Shown here: in pieces, positions 24,553 to 32,306 of the stretch
How the letters are laid out: each line of letters begins with the position of its first letter
How positions within the stretch are numbered: the first letter of the stretch is position 1
Origin: Palsa-892 sp035555855
GTDB taxonomy: Bacteria > Pseudomonadota > Alphaproteobacteria > Rhizobiales > Xanthobacteraceae
Direction: 5' to 3'
Assembly: GCA_035555855.1 (NCBI GenBank)
Contig: DATMGD010000048.1
Location: forward strand, 1 to 64,000
Length of the DNA: 64,000 bases
Translations under genes and position numbers: made by a program
Notes under the pieces: model-generated
Seen by the model: only the letters and a program-made list of their open reading frames with translations
What the model was told of the DNA's origin: nothing
Databases searched by the model: none

Positions 24553-25224
24553 ATGAGATTGCTCATCGTCGAGGATAATGAGGAGCTGGCGCAGCTGCTC
24601 GCGAAGGGCCTGCAAACGGCTGGCTATTCTGCCGATGTGCTGGGCCGCATCGATGACGCGCGCTCCGTGCTGGCCTCGACGCAATACGCCGCCCTGATCC
24701 TGGATCTCGGCCTGCCTGACGGCGACGGCCTCAGCCTTTTGCAGGAACTGCGCGCCAACAAGAATCCGCTGCCGGTTCTGGTGCTGACGGCGAGAAGCGG
24801 CGTGCACGACCGGGTGAGCGGTTTGCGCGGCGGGGCCGACGATTACCTCGTGAAGCCTTTTGCGCTTGATGAACTGATCGCGCGTATAGAAGCATTGTTG
24901 CGGCGCCCGGGGCAGTTGCTCGGCAGCTCGCTGCGGCTTGCCAACATTGCCTTCGATACCGAGTCCCGCCAGACTTTCATCGACGGCAATCCGCATGTGC
25001 TGTCCGCACGCGAGACGGCGGTGCTCGAATTGCTGATGCGCCGGAAGGGCGCGGTGGTGCCGAAGCGCATGGTGGAAGACCAGATGTTCGGTCTTGGCGA
25101 CGTAAGCTCGAACGCCGTGGAGGTTTATGTCCATCGCCTGCGCAAGCAGCTCGCCGCCGGCGGCGCGCGTGTCAAGATTCACACCATGCGCGGCATCGGC
25201 TACGTCATGTCCGAGGAAGAATAG
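24553..25224 (+). CDS. OmpR/PhoB family response regulator
   Basis: This 223-residue regulator has an N-terminal receiver (phosphoacceptor Asp51 in LDLGLPDGDG, acidic pair in VEDNEE, Lys in LVKPFA) and a C-terminal winged-helix DNA-binding domain ending in HTMRGIGYVM. It is transcribed away from the efflux operon and followed one base after its stop by its kinase. By analogy with CzcR/CopR-type systems it should activate the pump genes in response to the exported compound. Confidence 0.93.
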   Translation: MRLLIVEDNEELAQLLAKGLQTAGYSADVLGRIDDARSVLASTQYAALILDLGLPDGDGLSLLQELRANKNPLPVLVLTARSGVHDRVSGLRGGADDYLVKPFALDELIARIEALLRRPGQLLGSSLRLANIAFDTESRQTFIDGNPHVLSARETAVLELLMRRKGAVVPKRMVEDQMFGLGDVSSNAVEVYVHRLRKQLAAGGARVKIHTMRGIGYVMSEEE

Positions 25225-25225
25225 C

Positions 25226-26617
25226 GTGTTTCACTTCCGCTCCATCACATCGCGGATCACGTTCCTGCATATCTTGGCGATTGCCGTGACGGCCGGCGTG
25301 CTGCTGGTCGTGCATTACATTTTCATGAATGCGGCCGTCACGACGATTCATAACCGCGCGATCTTCGAGCAGACCGAATGGCTCGTCCGCCATCTCGAGT
25401 ATCGTCCGAACGGCGAACTGGTTCTCAATCTGCCCGAAGGCTTGCGCGATCTGTTCTCCGAGAGCTACGGCCGTTACACCTATGCCGTCCTCGATGAAAA
25501 CGGCAAGGTTCTGTTCTCTTCGAGCAAGGATCTCGAACCGGTGTTCTCCGGCTACGATAAAACCCGGGCCACGGAATTCCTCGAAACGCGGCGCGGCGAT
25601 CACGAAATCGAAGGCGCGAGCGTCGAGAAGACGATCAACGGTAGAAATCTGAGGGTGCAGCTTGGCGAGAACCTGGCGCACCGCGACGTGCTGCTCGACG
25701 ACCTGATCGCCGAATTCCTCAAGGAGGTCGGCTGGACGACGATTCCGATCATGTTGTTCCTGCTGATCGCCGATATCCTGATCGTCCGCCACGCCATGCA
25801 GCCATTGCTGCGGCTGTCGGCCAAGGCCCGCGAAATCAGCCCGGTTCGCATCAATGTCCGGCTGCCGGTCGATAACATTCCGAGAGAGATTTTTCCGCTG
25901 GTGACGGCGGTCAATCAGGCGCTCGACCGGCTCGAGAGCGGCTTTCATCAGCAGCGCGAATTTACCGGCGATGTTGCGCATGAATTGCGCACACCGCTGG
26001 CCGTGTTGCGCACGCGGCTTGAGACGTTCCCCGACCAGAAGAGTGTCGCGGCCTTGCACCGCGACGTTGAGATCATGAGCCGCGTCGTAAGCCAGCTGCT
26101 CGATTCCGCCGAGATGGAGACGTTGGTTGTCGATCCGGAGGAACGCGCCGATCTGCACGAGGTGGCGACCGATGTCGCCGAGTTCGTCGCGCCGCTGGCG
26201 CTCGCGCAGAAGAAAGCGATCAATCTGAGCGGCACCAAGCATCCGGTGTGGGTCAACGGCAACGCTGAGACGCTGCGGCGCGCAATCCGGAACCTTGCGG
26301 AGAATGCGATCCGTCACGCGCCTTCCGGTACGGCGGTCGAAATTTTCGTGGGATCGGATGGAACCGTCAGCGTGCTCGACCGCGGTGAGGGGATCGATCC
26401 TGCAAAACAGGAGGCGATCTTTGAGCGTTTCGTTTCGGGCGATAACCGCCGCACCGGCGGGGCGGGCCTCGGTCTTTCGATCGTGAAGAAAATTGTCGAA
26501 ACGCACGGCGGCTCGATCACCGTGAAAAACCGCACGAGTGGCGGCGCGGAATTCAAATTGCATTTCATGGCGCTTCCCGCCGAACAGCCCGGTGCGATCA
26601 GCACCGCCGTCGCTTGA
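25226..26617 (+). CDS. Sensor histidine kinase, partner of the efflux regulator
   Basis: This 463-residue kinase has two transmembrane helices (about 11-33 and 172-190) bracketing a periplasmic sensor region, then HAMP, HisKA with phospho-His252 in GDVAHELRTPLA, and a HATPase domain with the N box and G boxes (GAGLGLSIV). The GTG at 25226 directly follows the regulator stop and gives a short cytoplasmic start before helix 1. The sensor region has no known fold that I can name. Confidence 0.92.
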   Translation: MFHFRSITSRITFLHILAIAVTAGVLLVVHYIFMNAAVTTIHNRAIFEQTEWLVRHLEYRPNGELVLNLPEGLRDLFSESYGRYTYAVLDENGKVLFSSSKDLEPVFSGYDKTRATEFLETRRGDHEIEGASVEKTINGRNLRVQLGENLAHRDVLLDDLIAEFLKEVGWTTIPIMLFLLIADILIVRHAMQPLLRLSAKAREISPVRINVRLPVDNIPREIFPLVTAVNQALDRLESGFHQQREFTGDVAHELRTPLAVLRTRLETFPDQKSVAALHRDVEIMSRVVSQLLDSAEMETLVVDPEERADLHEVATDVAEFVAPLALAQKKAINLSGTKHPVWVNGNAETLRRAIRNLAENAIRHAPSGTAVEIFVGSDGTVSVLDRGEGIDPAKQEAIFERFVSGDNRRTGGAGLGLSIVKKIVETHGGSITVKNRTSGGAEFKLHFMALPAEQPGAISTAVA

Positions 26618-26637
26618 ATCTAAATCGCCGCTCGAAC

Positions 26638-26662
26638 GGAACCGATCGTCGAATGTGCTGTT
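26638..26662 (+). promoter_or_regulatory. EcfG-type promoter of the YciF-like gene
   Basis: GGAAC (26638-26642), a 16-base spacer and TGTT (26659-26662) match the alphaproteobacterial general-stress consensus GGAAC-N16/17-CGTT except for one base. A hairpin (26672-26689) would sit at the very 5' end of the transcript and may also end the upstream kinase mRNA. Confidence 0.6.
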
Positions 26663-26727
26663 GATCCCGGACGCCGCATTGATGCGGCGCTTTGCGTCAT
26701 TCACCGCACATAGGGAAAGGTTCCACC

Positions 26728-27237
26728 ATGGGCATCTTCACCAAGGATATCAAAACATTCGACGATCTGTTTTTGCATCAGCTGCAGGATATTTATTACG
26801 CAGAGAAGCAGATCGTAAAAAAGCTTCCGGGCATGATCGAGAAGGCGACCAATCGCGATCTGACGGCTGGTCTGAAAGATCATCTCGAGGAAACCAAAAA
26901 ACACGTCGAGCGTCTCGAGCAGGTATTCAAGAAGCTCGGCAAGGAACCCAAGGGCGTGGATTGCCCGGCGATCGACGGCATCCTCAAGGAGGCCGAGGAA
27001 CTCTCGGGCGAGATCCAGGACAAGGAAGTGCTCGATGCCGCCATTATTGCTTCGGCGCAGGCCGTCGAGCATTACGAAATCACAAAATACGGCACGCTCA
27101 TCGCGTGGGCCCATGCGCTGGGCCACGACACGCTCGTCGCACCGCTATCGGCAACGCTGAAGGAAGAGGGCGCGGCGGATAAGAAACTCACGACGGTCGC
27201 CGAGCGCAAGAACGTCAACCGCAAAGCTGCGAGCTAA
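26728..27237 (+). CDS. YciE/YciF (DUF892) ferritin-like stress protein
   Basis: This 169-residue four-helix protein of the DUF892 family has Glu/His residues spaced as in ferritin-like di-iron folds (YYAEKQ near residue 26, HLEETKKHVE near 52, EHYEITKYG near 117). Members are general-stress proteins of unknown exact activity. A strong ribosome site AGGGAAAGG precedes the ATG. An EcfG-type promoter lies 66 bases upstream and a strong terminator follows, so it is a single-gene member of the stress regulon. Confidence 0.88.
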   Translation: MGIFTKDIKTFDDLFLHQLQDIYYAEKQIVKKLPGMIEKATNRDLTAGLKDHLEETKKHVERLEQVFKKLGKEPKGVDCPAIDGILKEAEELSGEIQDKEVLDAAIIASAQAVEHYEITKYGTLIAWAHALGHDTLVAPLSATLKEEGAADKKLTTVAERKNVNRKAAS

Positions 27238-27249
27238 GCGGCAAACGGG

Positions 27250-27281
27250 AAGCCCCGGCTTTTGGGCCGGGGCTTCTTTTT
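27250..27281 (+). terminator. Intrinsic terminator after the YciF-like gene
   Basis: A ten-base GC-rich stem (27250-27259 with 27266-27275), six-base loop and CTTTTT tail. Confidence 0.9.
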
Positions 27282-27306
27282 GCGAACAGGATTTCGCGAG
27301 GCAGCT

Positions 27307-27534
27307 TCAGCCGATCGACTGGAGCTTGCGCCAGCCTTCCGAAACGCTGGCCTTTAATTCCCGCCAGTTGGTGCCAACCACATCCCAGTTGACCATCTGG
27401 CGCTCGGCTGCGGGTGCAGTTGCCGATGTAGGTGCCGATGCAGTTGTCGATGGCGCCGTGATGCTCGCATCATGCACATAGGCGACGCCGATCGTCAGCG
27501 CGACGCCCAGAATAAATCCGAAGATTGTCTGCAT
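27307..27534 (-). CDS. Small membrane-anchored hypothetical protein
   Basis: This 75-residue protein has an N-terminal transmembrane or uncleaved signal helix (about 4-20), a Ser/Thr/Ala/Pro linker (26-43) and a Trp-containing amphipathic tail. No family is recognised. A GGAG ribosome site precedes the ATG and a perfect EcfG promoter lies 31 bases upstream, marking it as a likely general-stress gene. Confidence 0.75.
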   Translation of the reverse strand: MQTIFGFILGVALTIGVAYVHDASITAPSTTASAPTSATAPAAERQMVNWDVVGTNWRELKASVSEGWRKLQSIG

Positions 27535-27564
27535 ATCCGCTTCTCCAGTTGTATGGCGTTGGTT

Positions 27565-27590
27565 AACGCCGAGCCGAAGGAACGGGTTCC
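27565..27590 (-). promoter_or_regulatory. EcfG-type promoter of the 75-residue gene
   Basis: Read on the minus strand: GGAAC (27590-27586), 17 bases, CGTT (27568-27565). This is an exact consensus match placed just after the stop of the DUF992 gene and 31 bases ahead of the downstream start. Confidence 0.75.
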
Positions 27591-27591
27591 G

Positions 27592-28074
27592 CTACTGAAC
27601 GGGGCGAAGCCGCAATTCCGCGACACCCGCGGCAACATTCAATCCAAGCTGGCCCTGAACCGAGAGCGGTTGAAGCGTAACCGTGCGGTTGGAACCGCCG
27701 ACCAGCACATTGGCGCCGAGACCCGCGCCGATGGTCGCTTCGGCAGTAGCACCCGCATAATTTCCGGCCAGCGCGCCAAACGGACGTGACGTCGGCGCAT
27801 AAACCGACCAGATCATCTGTCCCCCGCCCGTCGCCCCCAGATCGATGCCGAACTTGGTGATCGTGCCGGTATAAACTTCCTGCGGCGCATTGTTCACCGG
27901 CTTGAAGAGGCAGGTCAGATCTTTTCGAGAAGTCACGATCAGCCCGATGCCGGCCGAGATATCGCATTCAAGCACGCCAGCTTGGACCGTATCAGGCCCC
28001 TGCGCGTGAACGAGAGGGGTTGCGGCGAGCGTCAGCGCGGCGGCAAGGGCGACTGAAGCGGCAAACGAACGCAT
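27592..28074 (-). CDS. DUF992 exported protein
   Basis: This 160-residue protein has a signal peptide (cleavage after about residue 25, VHAQ) followed by a single DUF992 domain with paired cysteines (LECDI and LTCLF). The family is common in Hyphomicrobiales and of unknown function. The start at 28074 has GGAG seven bases upstream; an ATG twelve bases earlier is less well placed. Confidence 0.82.
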   Translation of the reverse strand: MRSFAASVALAAALTLAATPLVHAQGPDTVQAGVLECDISAGIGLIVTSRKDLTCLFKPVNNAPQEVYTGTITKFGIDLGATGGGQMIWSVYAPTSRPFGALAGNYAGATAEATIGAGLGANVLVGGSNRTVTLQPLSVQGQLGLNVAAGVAELRLRPVQ

Positions 28075-28149
28075 CGTGATCTCCATGATCGATAGCGGAA
28101 AGAATGAGAGCGAGAATACGCCGGTCGTAATGGCGAAGAAAGCAGCAGT

Positions 28150-28698
28150 TTAACTGCGATCGACGCTCAGAACTGCACGCGTCTGGCGGTCGGGGCCAAG
28201 GTCATCGAGGTCGTCGATGGACATCAGTTCGGCAAGCCGATTGCGTGCACGATTGACGCGGCTTTTGATCGTGCCGACAGCGCAGCCGCAGATCGCGGCA
28301 GCTTCTTCATAAGAGAAACCCGAGGCGCCGACCAGGATGACGGCTTCGCGCTGGTCATCTGGCAGCTTGTCGAGAGCGACGCGCAGCTCCTCGAATTCGA
28401 GCTTGGTGCTTTGTTCGGGCTGCGACTTGAGACTGTCGGCATACATACCGGTCGCGTCCTCTACTTCGCGTTTGCGCTTGCGATACTCGGAGCGAAAGAG
28501 GTTGCGAAGAATAGTGAACAGCCAAGCCGGCATATTGGTGCCCGGCTCGAATGAATCGATATTCTTCAACGCACGCAAAATCGTCTCCTGGACGAGATCA
28601 TCGGCGCGATCGACATTGCCGCTCAGGGAAATGGCGAAGGCGCGGAGATTCGGGATCGCCGCCAGAATGCTGTCACGAGTTGCGTTGTCGAGGCTCAT
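28150..28698 (-). CDS. ecfG: EcfG general stress sigma factor
   Basis: This 182-residue ECF sigma factor has region 2 (about 15-80, with DDLVQETILRAL and WLFTILRN) and region 4 (about 105-165, with SYEEAAAICGCAVGTIKSR). It lies directly after nepR with a four-base overlap and next to divergent phyR, the canonical general-stress locus of Alphaproteobacteria. It recognises GGAAC-N16/17-CGTT promoters, several of which are present in this window including its own. Confidence 0.93.
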   Translation of the reverse strand: MSLDNATRDSILAAIPNLRAFAISLSGNVDRADDLVQETILRALKNIDSFEPGTNMPAWLFTILRNLFRSEYRKRKREVEDATGMYADSLKSQPEQSTKLEFEELRVALDKLPDDQREAVILVGASGFSYEEAAAICGCAVGTIKSRVNRARNRLAELMSIDDLDDLGPDRQTRAVLSVDRS

Positions 28699-28916
28699 GA
28701 ATGAGATCCTTCGCCGCCGCGGTCTTGGTTATCGAGCCGTTTCAGAAGATCGGTGAAGCGATCAGGCACGCCTTCTTTCACCACCTCGTCGTACATTGCC
28801 CGTAGCTGCTGACCGATCTTAATGGTCGCTTCGCGGGTCAATCCGGCGCCGGTGGTAAACTCTCCGTCTTTGGTCCGTTGCATGGGTTTTTCCGGCTTGT
28901 CGTCGCTTGTCGTCAT
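28695..28916 (-). CDS. nepR: NepR anti-sigma factor
   Basis: This 73-residue protein has the NepR core helix pattern (IGQQLRAMYDEVVKEGVPDRF). It binds EcfG under normal conditions and is sequestered by phosphorylated PhyR under stress. It overlaps ecfG by four bases and is preceded by a perfect EcfG promoter, giving positive feedback. Confidence 0.93.
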   Translation of the reverse strand: MTTSDDKPEKPMQRTKDGEFTTGAGLTREATIKIGQQLRAMYDEVVKEGVPDRFTDLLKRLDNQDRGGEGSHS

Positions 28917-28975
28917 TTCTGAACCCCGGCAGTCCCGAAACGGACTGCTTTTGCCCCTATATTCGTTCGGTATGT

Positions 28976-29000
28976 AACGTCCCCGGGGATATAGGGTTCC
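28976..29000 (-). promoter_or_regulatory. EcfG promoter of nepR-ecfG
   Basis: Read on the minus strand: GGAAC (29000-28996), 16 bases, CGTT (28979-28976). An exact consensus match 60 bases upstream of nepR. Confidence 0.85.
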
Positions 29001-29008
29001 CCTTCAAG

Positions 29009-29033
29009 GGAACTTTTTTTTAAATCGCGGGTT
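29009..29033 (+). promoter_or_regulatory. EcfG promoter of phyR
   Basis: GGAAC (29009-29013), 16 bases, GGTT (29030-29033), one base off consensus. It is back to back with the nepR promoter, with only eight bases between the two -35 elements. Confidence 0.75.
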
Positions 29034-29069
29034 AGGGCATCATCTTCGAACAGCGGAAGGGGAAAATCA

Positions 29070-29870
29070 GTGTCTATTTCTCAGCTTGTTGCGCAGCATT
29101 TGCCTTTTTTGCGGCGTTATGCGCGCGCCCTGACCGGCAGCCAAAAGTCAGGCGACACCTACGTAGCCGCTGTATTGGAGGCTCTTATTGAGGAGCCCCA
29201 GAGCTTTCCGGGGGAGTATGAGCCTCGGGTAGCCCTTTACCGCGCATTCACGCGGGTCTGGAATTCACTCGCTGGCGGCAGCCTTTCATCCTCCGATCCC
29301 AAGGGCGTGGGCGTCGAACAGCGTTTGACTCACCTAACGCCGCTCACGCGCCAAGCGTTCCTGCTGCTCGGGCTTGAGGGCTTTTCTGAAAAAGACGCTG
29401 CAGACATTCTCGGCGTCGATGTCGCGAAGCTCCGGCAGTATCTCGACGAAGCAGGCCGCGAGCTTGCGGCCGAGATCGCGACGGATGTGCTGATCATCGA
29501 GGACGTTCCTCTGATCGCCGTCGACATCGAAGGCATTGTCGAAAACCTTGGGCACAAGGTGACGGGGATTGCTCGCACGCATCGCGAAGCGGTGCAGCTT
29601 GCGCGCTCCAAGCCGCCGGGATTGATTCTTGCCGACATCCAGCTCGCCGATGGCAGTTCGGGTCTCGATGCCGTGAACGAGTTGCTACAGAGCTTCGAGG
29701 TGCCGGTGATTTTTATCACGGCTTACCCCGAGCGCTTCCTCACCGGCGAACGTCCGGAGCCGGCGTTTTTGATTCCGAAACCGTTCCAGCCCGCAACGCT
29801 CTCGGCCGTTATCAGTCAGGCGCTGTTTTTTGAGCGTTCCGCTAAGCGTCGCGAACGTCGTGCCAGCTAG
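29070..29870 (+). CDS. phyR: PhyR general stress anti-anti-sigma response regulator
   Basis: This 266-residue protein has an N-terminal sigma-like domain (about 1-125) fused to a C-terminal receiver (about 138-260) with phosphoacceptor Asp189 in LADIQLADG and Lys in IPKPF. Phosphorylation exposes the sigma-like domain, which captures NepR and frees EcfG. It starts at GTG with a GGAAGGGGA ribosome site and is divergent from nepR-ecfG. Confidence 0.95.
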   Translation: MSISQLVAQHLPFLRRYARALTGSQKSGDTYVAAVLEALIEEPQSFPGEYEPRVALYRAFTRVWNSLAGGSLSSSDPKGVGVEQRLTHLTPLTRQAFLLLGLEGFSEKDAADILGVDVAKLRQYLDEAGRELAAEIATDVLIIEDVPLIAVDIEGIVENLGHKVTGIARTHREAVQLARSKPPGLILADIQLADGSSGLDAVNELLQSFEVPVIFITAYPERFLTGERPEPAFLIPKPFQPATLSAVISQALFFERSAKRRERRAS

Positions 29871-29892
29871 ATTTCGTCAATCCAATAAAGAA

Positions 29893-29922
29893 CGGGTGTG
29901 ATCGGCTGGCCGATCACACCCG
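29893..29922 (+). terminator. Hairpin after phyR
   Basis: A 12-base perfect stem (29893-29904 with 29911-29922) and six-base loop directly follow phyR. No U-tract is present, so it may be a processing or transcript-end structure rather than a classical intrinsic terminator. Confidence 0.6.
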
Positions 29923-30080
29923 GATTAGTCGGTCGTGCGGGGGGAGAAGGATGACCGACTGTCGGATTAACCCATGCCCGCTCCACATGTTCCCGCTAGT
30001 TAGCTGTGATTGAACCAGTTGGTACGAATTGAATTGAAGAATTACTGCGTTCGAAAATCTGAAAGATCGAGCATTCAAAA

Positions 30081-31268
30081 ATGTCCATATACGCGCTTTG
30101 GAATGGCGCTCTCGATCGACTGAATTCATTCGGCGGTCAACGTGCTATTGATATTGTCATTGCGCTGGTCATTTTTTCGCTCGCAATGGCTGTGGCGTGG
30201 TTCGTGTGGTACCGGCGCAGCCGGAACCAGACTTCGCATATCCGTTCGCTCGAAATCGAACAACTCCGGCTGACGGCCGAGATTGCCACTCTTCTGCAGC
30301 GCTACGAGACGGCGCTGCGCGGCTCGGATGTCACCGTCTTCACACAAGACCAGGATCTTCGCTACACATCGATCAGCAACGATTTTCTCGGCTACCGGAT
30401 CGATGAGATCATCGACCGTACCGATGAGGACCTGGTTCCGGCGGACAACCGTAGTGCGGTTGTCGAAATGAAACGTGCGGTTCTCAATTCAGGGCAGCCG
30501 CTCGATCGCGAGTTGCAGATTTTCGACGGCCAAATTTCGCGTTGGTACGATTTTCATGTTGAACCGGTGCGGAGCCGCGGACGGGTCACGGGCCTTACCA
30601 GCGCCGTCGTCGACATCACAGCGCGCAAGGAAGGCGAAGAACATCTTCGCCTGCTGATGCGCGAGATTTCGCATCGTTCGAAAAATCTGCTCGCGATCAT
30701 TCAGGCGATGGCGCGCCAGACTGCGCGTCATGCAGGCAGCATCGATGATTTCCTGAACCAGTTTAACGCGCGGGTGCAGGCGCTTGCGCGTTCACACGAT
30801 CTCTTGGTGCAGGAAGATTGGCACGGCGCCAGCATGAAGGATTTGCTCAAGATGCAGCTGGGCCCGTATGTGGATGCCGATTTCACCCAGGTTAGCATCG
30901 CCGGGCCTGCTGTTTTGCTGAAACCCGAGACAGCGCAAAATCTTGGCCTAGCGCTACACGAGCTCGCGTCGAATGCTTCAAAATATGGTGCGCTTTCGGT
31001 GGCTTCCGGAAAAGTCACCGCGCATTGGAAGCAGATCATGGACGGCGAACCGAACGGCATCGAGTTCATCTGGGCCGAGCAGGGCGGCCCGACGGTGAAC
31101 GTGCCGAAGAAGCGCGGTTTCGGCAGCATGCTGATTCAGCAAAACTTGTCACGCTCGCTCGAAACCGATGTCGACTTGCGCTTTGAAAGGGACGGATTGC
31201 ACTGCCGCATTATGATCCCCCGGGACCATCTTTATTCGCTGGCGCCGAAATCGGACCCGAACAGCTAG
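30081..31268 (+). CDS. HWE-family sensor histidine kinase (PhyK-like)
   Basis: This 395-residue membrane kinase has one N-terminal helix (about 24-43), a coiled segment, a PAS domain (about 78-182) and an HWE/HisKA_2 core with phospho-His198 in REISHRSKNLL, the HELASNASKYGALS N box and the WAEQGGP motif. Kinases of this class beside phyR are the usual activators of PhyR, so it is the likely stress sensor. The second transmembrane helix of classical PhyK is absent, so the signal is probably sensed by the cytoplasmic PAS domain. Confidence 0.88.
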   Translation: MSIYALWNGALDRLNSFGGQRAIDIVIALVIFSLAMAVAWFVWYRRSRNQTSHIRSLEIEQLRLTAEIATLLQRYETALRGSDVTVFTQDQDLRYTSISNDFLGYRIDEIIDRTDEDLVPADNRSAVVEMKRAVLNSGQPLDRELQIFDGQISRWYDFHVEPVRSRGRVTGLTSAVVDITARKEGEEHLRLLMREISHRSKNLLAIIQAMARQTARHAGSIDDFLNQFNARVQALARSHDLLVQEDWHGASMKDLLKMQLGPYVDADFTQVSIAGPAVLLKPETAQNLGLALHELASNASKYGALSVASGKVTAHWKQIMDGEPNGIEFIWAEQGGPTVNVPKKRGFGSMLIQQNLSRSLETDVDLRFERDGLHCRIMIPRDHLYSLAPKSDPNS

Positions 31269-31293
31269 GGAACCCGATTTCGTTTCGGGGGTT
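31269..31293 (+). promoter_or_regulatory. EcfG-type promoter of the 140-residue gene
   Basis: GGAAC (31269-31273), 16 bases, GGTT (31290-31293), the same variant as at phyR. It begins at the base after the kinase stop codon and lies 37 bases before the next start. Confidence 0.7.
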
Positions 31294-31330
31294 ATTTCGG
31301 TGACCCAACCGTTTTGTGCGGGAGGACACC

Positions 31331-31753
31331 ATGTCCCTCGATTGGTTTAGTAATCAGCTTCGCAACCCGGCGCTGTCAGCGAGCCTCGTCGTCACGCTGG
31401 CCGCAGCCACAGCCGGTATCTTCACTATGGCGACCTCTACGACTGCGCCGGAAGTGAACCGGGCTGCAAAATCGGATCGCGTTATGGTCGAGCGGGACTT
31501 GTCCTCGCTCATTTTCAACGCGCAGCCGGTCGCAGGCAGCCACAAGATCATCCACAAACCGGAATATTTCGATCCATCGCGCCGCACGATGACCGAGCAG
31601 ATCTTACCCGGCCGCGAACCGCCAGTAGACCGCGAGCCGCTGAAGGGTTGTGAATCAGGGCTGAGCCCTGACATCGCCCCGGCGGTTATGGTTGCGCCGA
31701 GCCGCTGCATGACGGAACTGAATACTTCAACGAAGTTCGCTTCTCTTCGTTAG
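31331..31753 (+). CDS. Hypothetical protein with one N-terminal helix
   Basis: This 140-residue protein has a hydrophobic segment (about 17-38) and a polar C-terminal part with two cysteines. No family is recognised. A GGAGG ribosome site precedes the ATG and an EcfG-type promoter lies upstream, so it is a probable general-stress envelope protein. Confidence 0.7.
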   Translation: MSLDWFSNQLRNPALSASLVVTLAAATAGIFTMATSTTAPEVNRAAKSDRVMVERDLSSLIFNAQPVAGSHKIIHKPEYFDPSRRTMTEQILPGREPPVDREPLKGCESGLSPDIAPAVMVAPSRCMTELNTSTKFASLR

Positions 31754-31774
31754 CAGAAATAATGGGGGTAGGGG

Positions 31775-32221
31775 GTGCGATTGGACTCGAAACTTTGTTG
31801 TGTGCTTGTGGCTCTTGCGGCCACTCCGCTGCTGCTGGCGCAAACCAAAATGCCGTCGCGCGCGGAGCCTGTCACGGGCACATTCTTGAGCGTGCAGGCC
31901 AGCAATCAATGGCTCGCCACGCAACTCATCGGCATCACGGTCACCGGCGCCGGCGGTGAAAAAATCGGCAGCATTGACGATCTCGTCATCGATCAGAGCG
32001 GTGCGATCCAGGCCGTCATTATCGGGGTCGGCGGTTTCCTTGGCATCGGTGCCAAGGATATTGCCGTATCGTTGCAGATGATGACCATTGTGCGCGACGG
32101 CAACGGAGATCGGGCGAGCGTTCAGCTAACACGACAGGAGATCGAACTCGCACCCAGTTTTCAACGCTTCACTGGCAAGCCGGTAGAAAGCTTGCCGCAA
32201 ATCTCTCCCAAATCGAAATAA
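31775..32221 (+). CDS. PRC-barrel domain exported protein
   Basis: This 148-residue protein has a signal sequence (about 1-22) and a PRC-barrel domain (about 45-115, with GEKIGSIDDLVID and GVGGFLGIGAKDIAV). Such proteins are common stress-linked envelope proteins in this order. It starts at GTG 21 bases after the previous gene and may share its EcfG-driven transcript. Confidence 0.82.
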   Translation: MRLDSKLCCVLVALAATPLLLAQTKMPSRAEPVTGTFLSVQASNQWLATQLIGITVTGAGGEKIGSIDDLVIDQSGAIQAVIIGVGGFLGIGAKDIAVSLQMMTIVRDGNGDRASVQLTRQEIELAPSFQRFTGKPVESLPQISPKSK

Positions 32222-32306
32222 TGGCAATTATTCGGAATAGCCAGCTTTCTCGCGCGAGAAGTGTGGTGGCGCATACGGGCTGGCTAAACTACCATTGGAA
32301 ACGATT

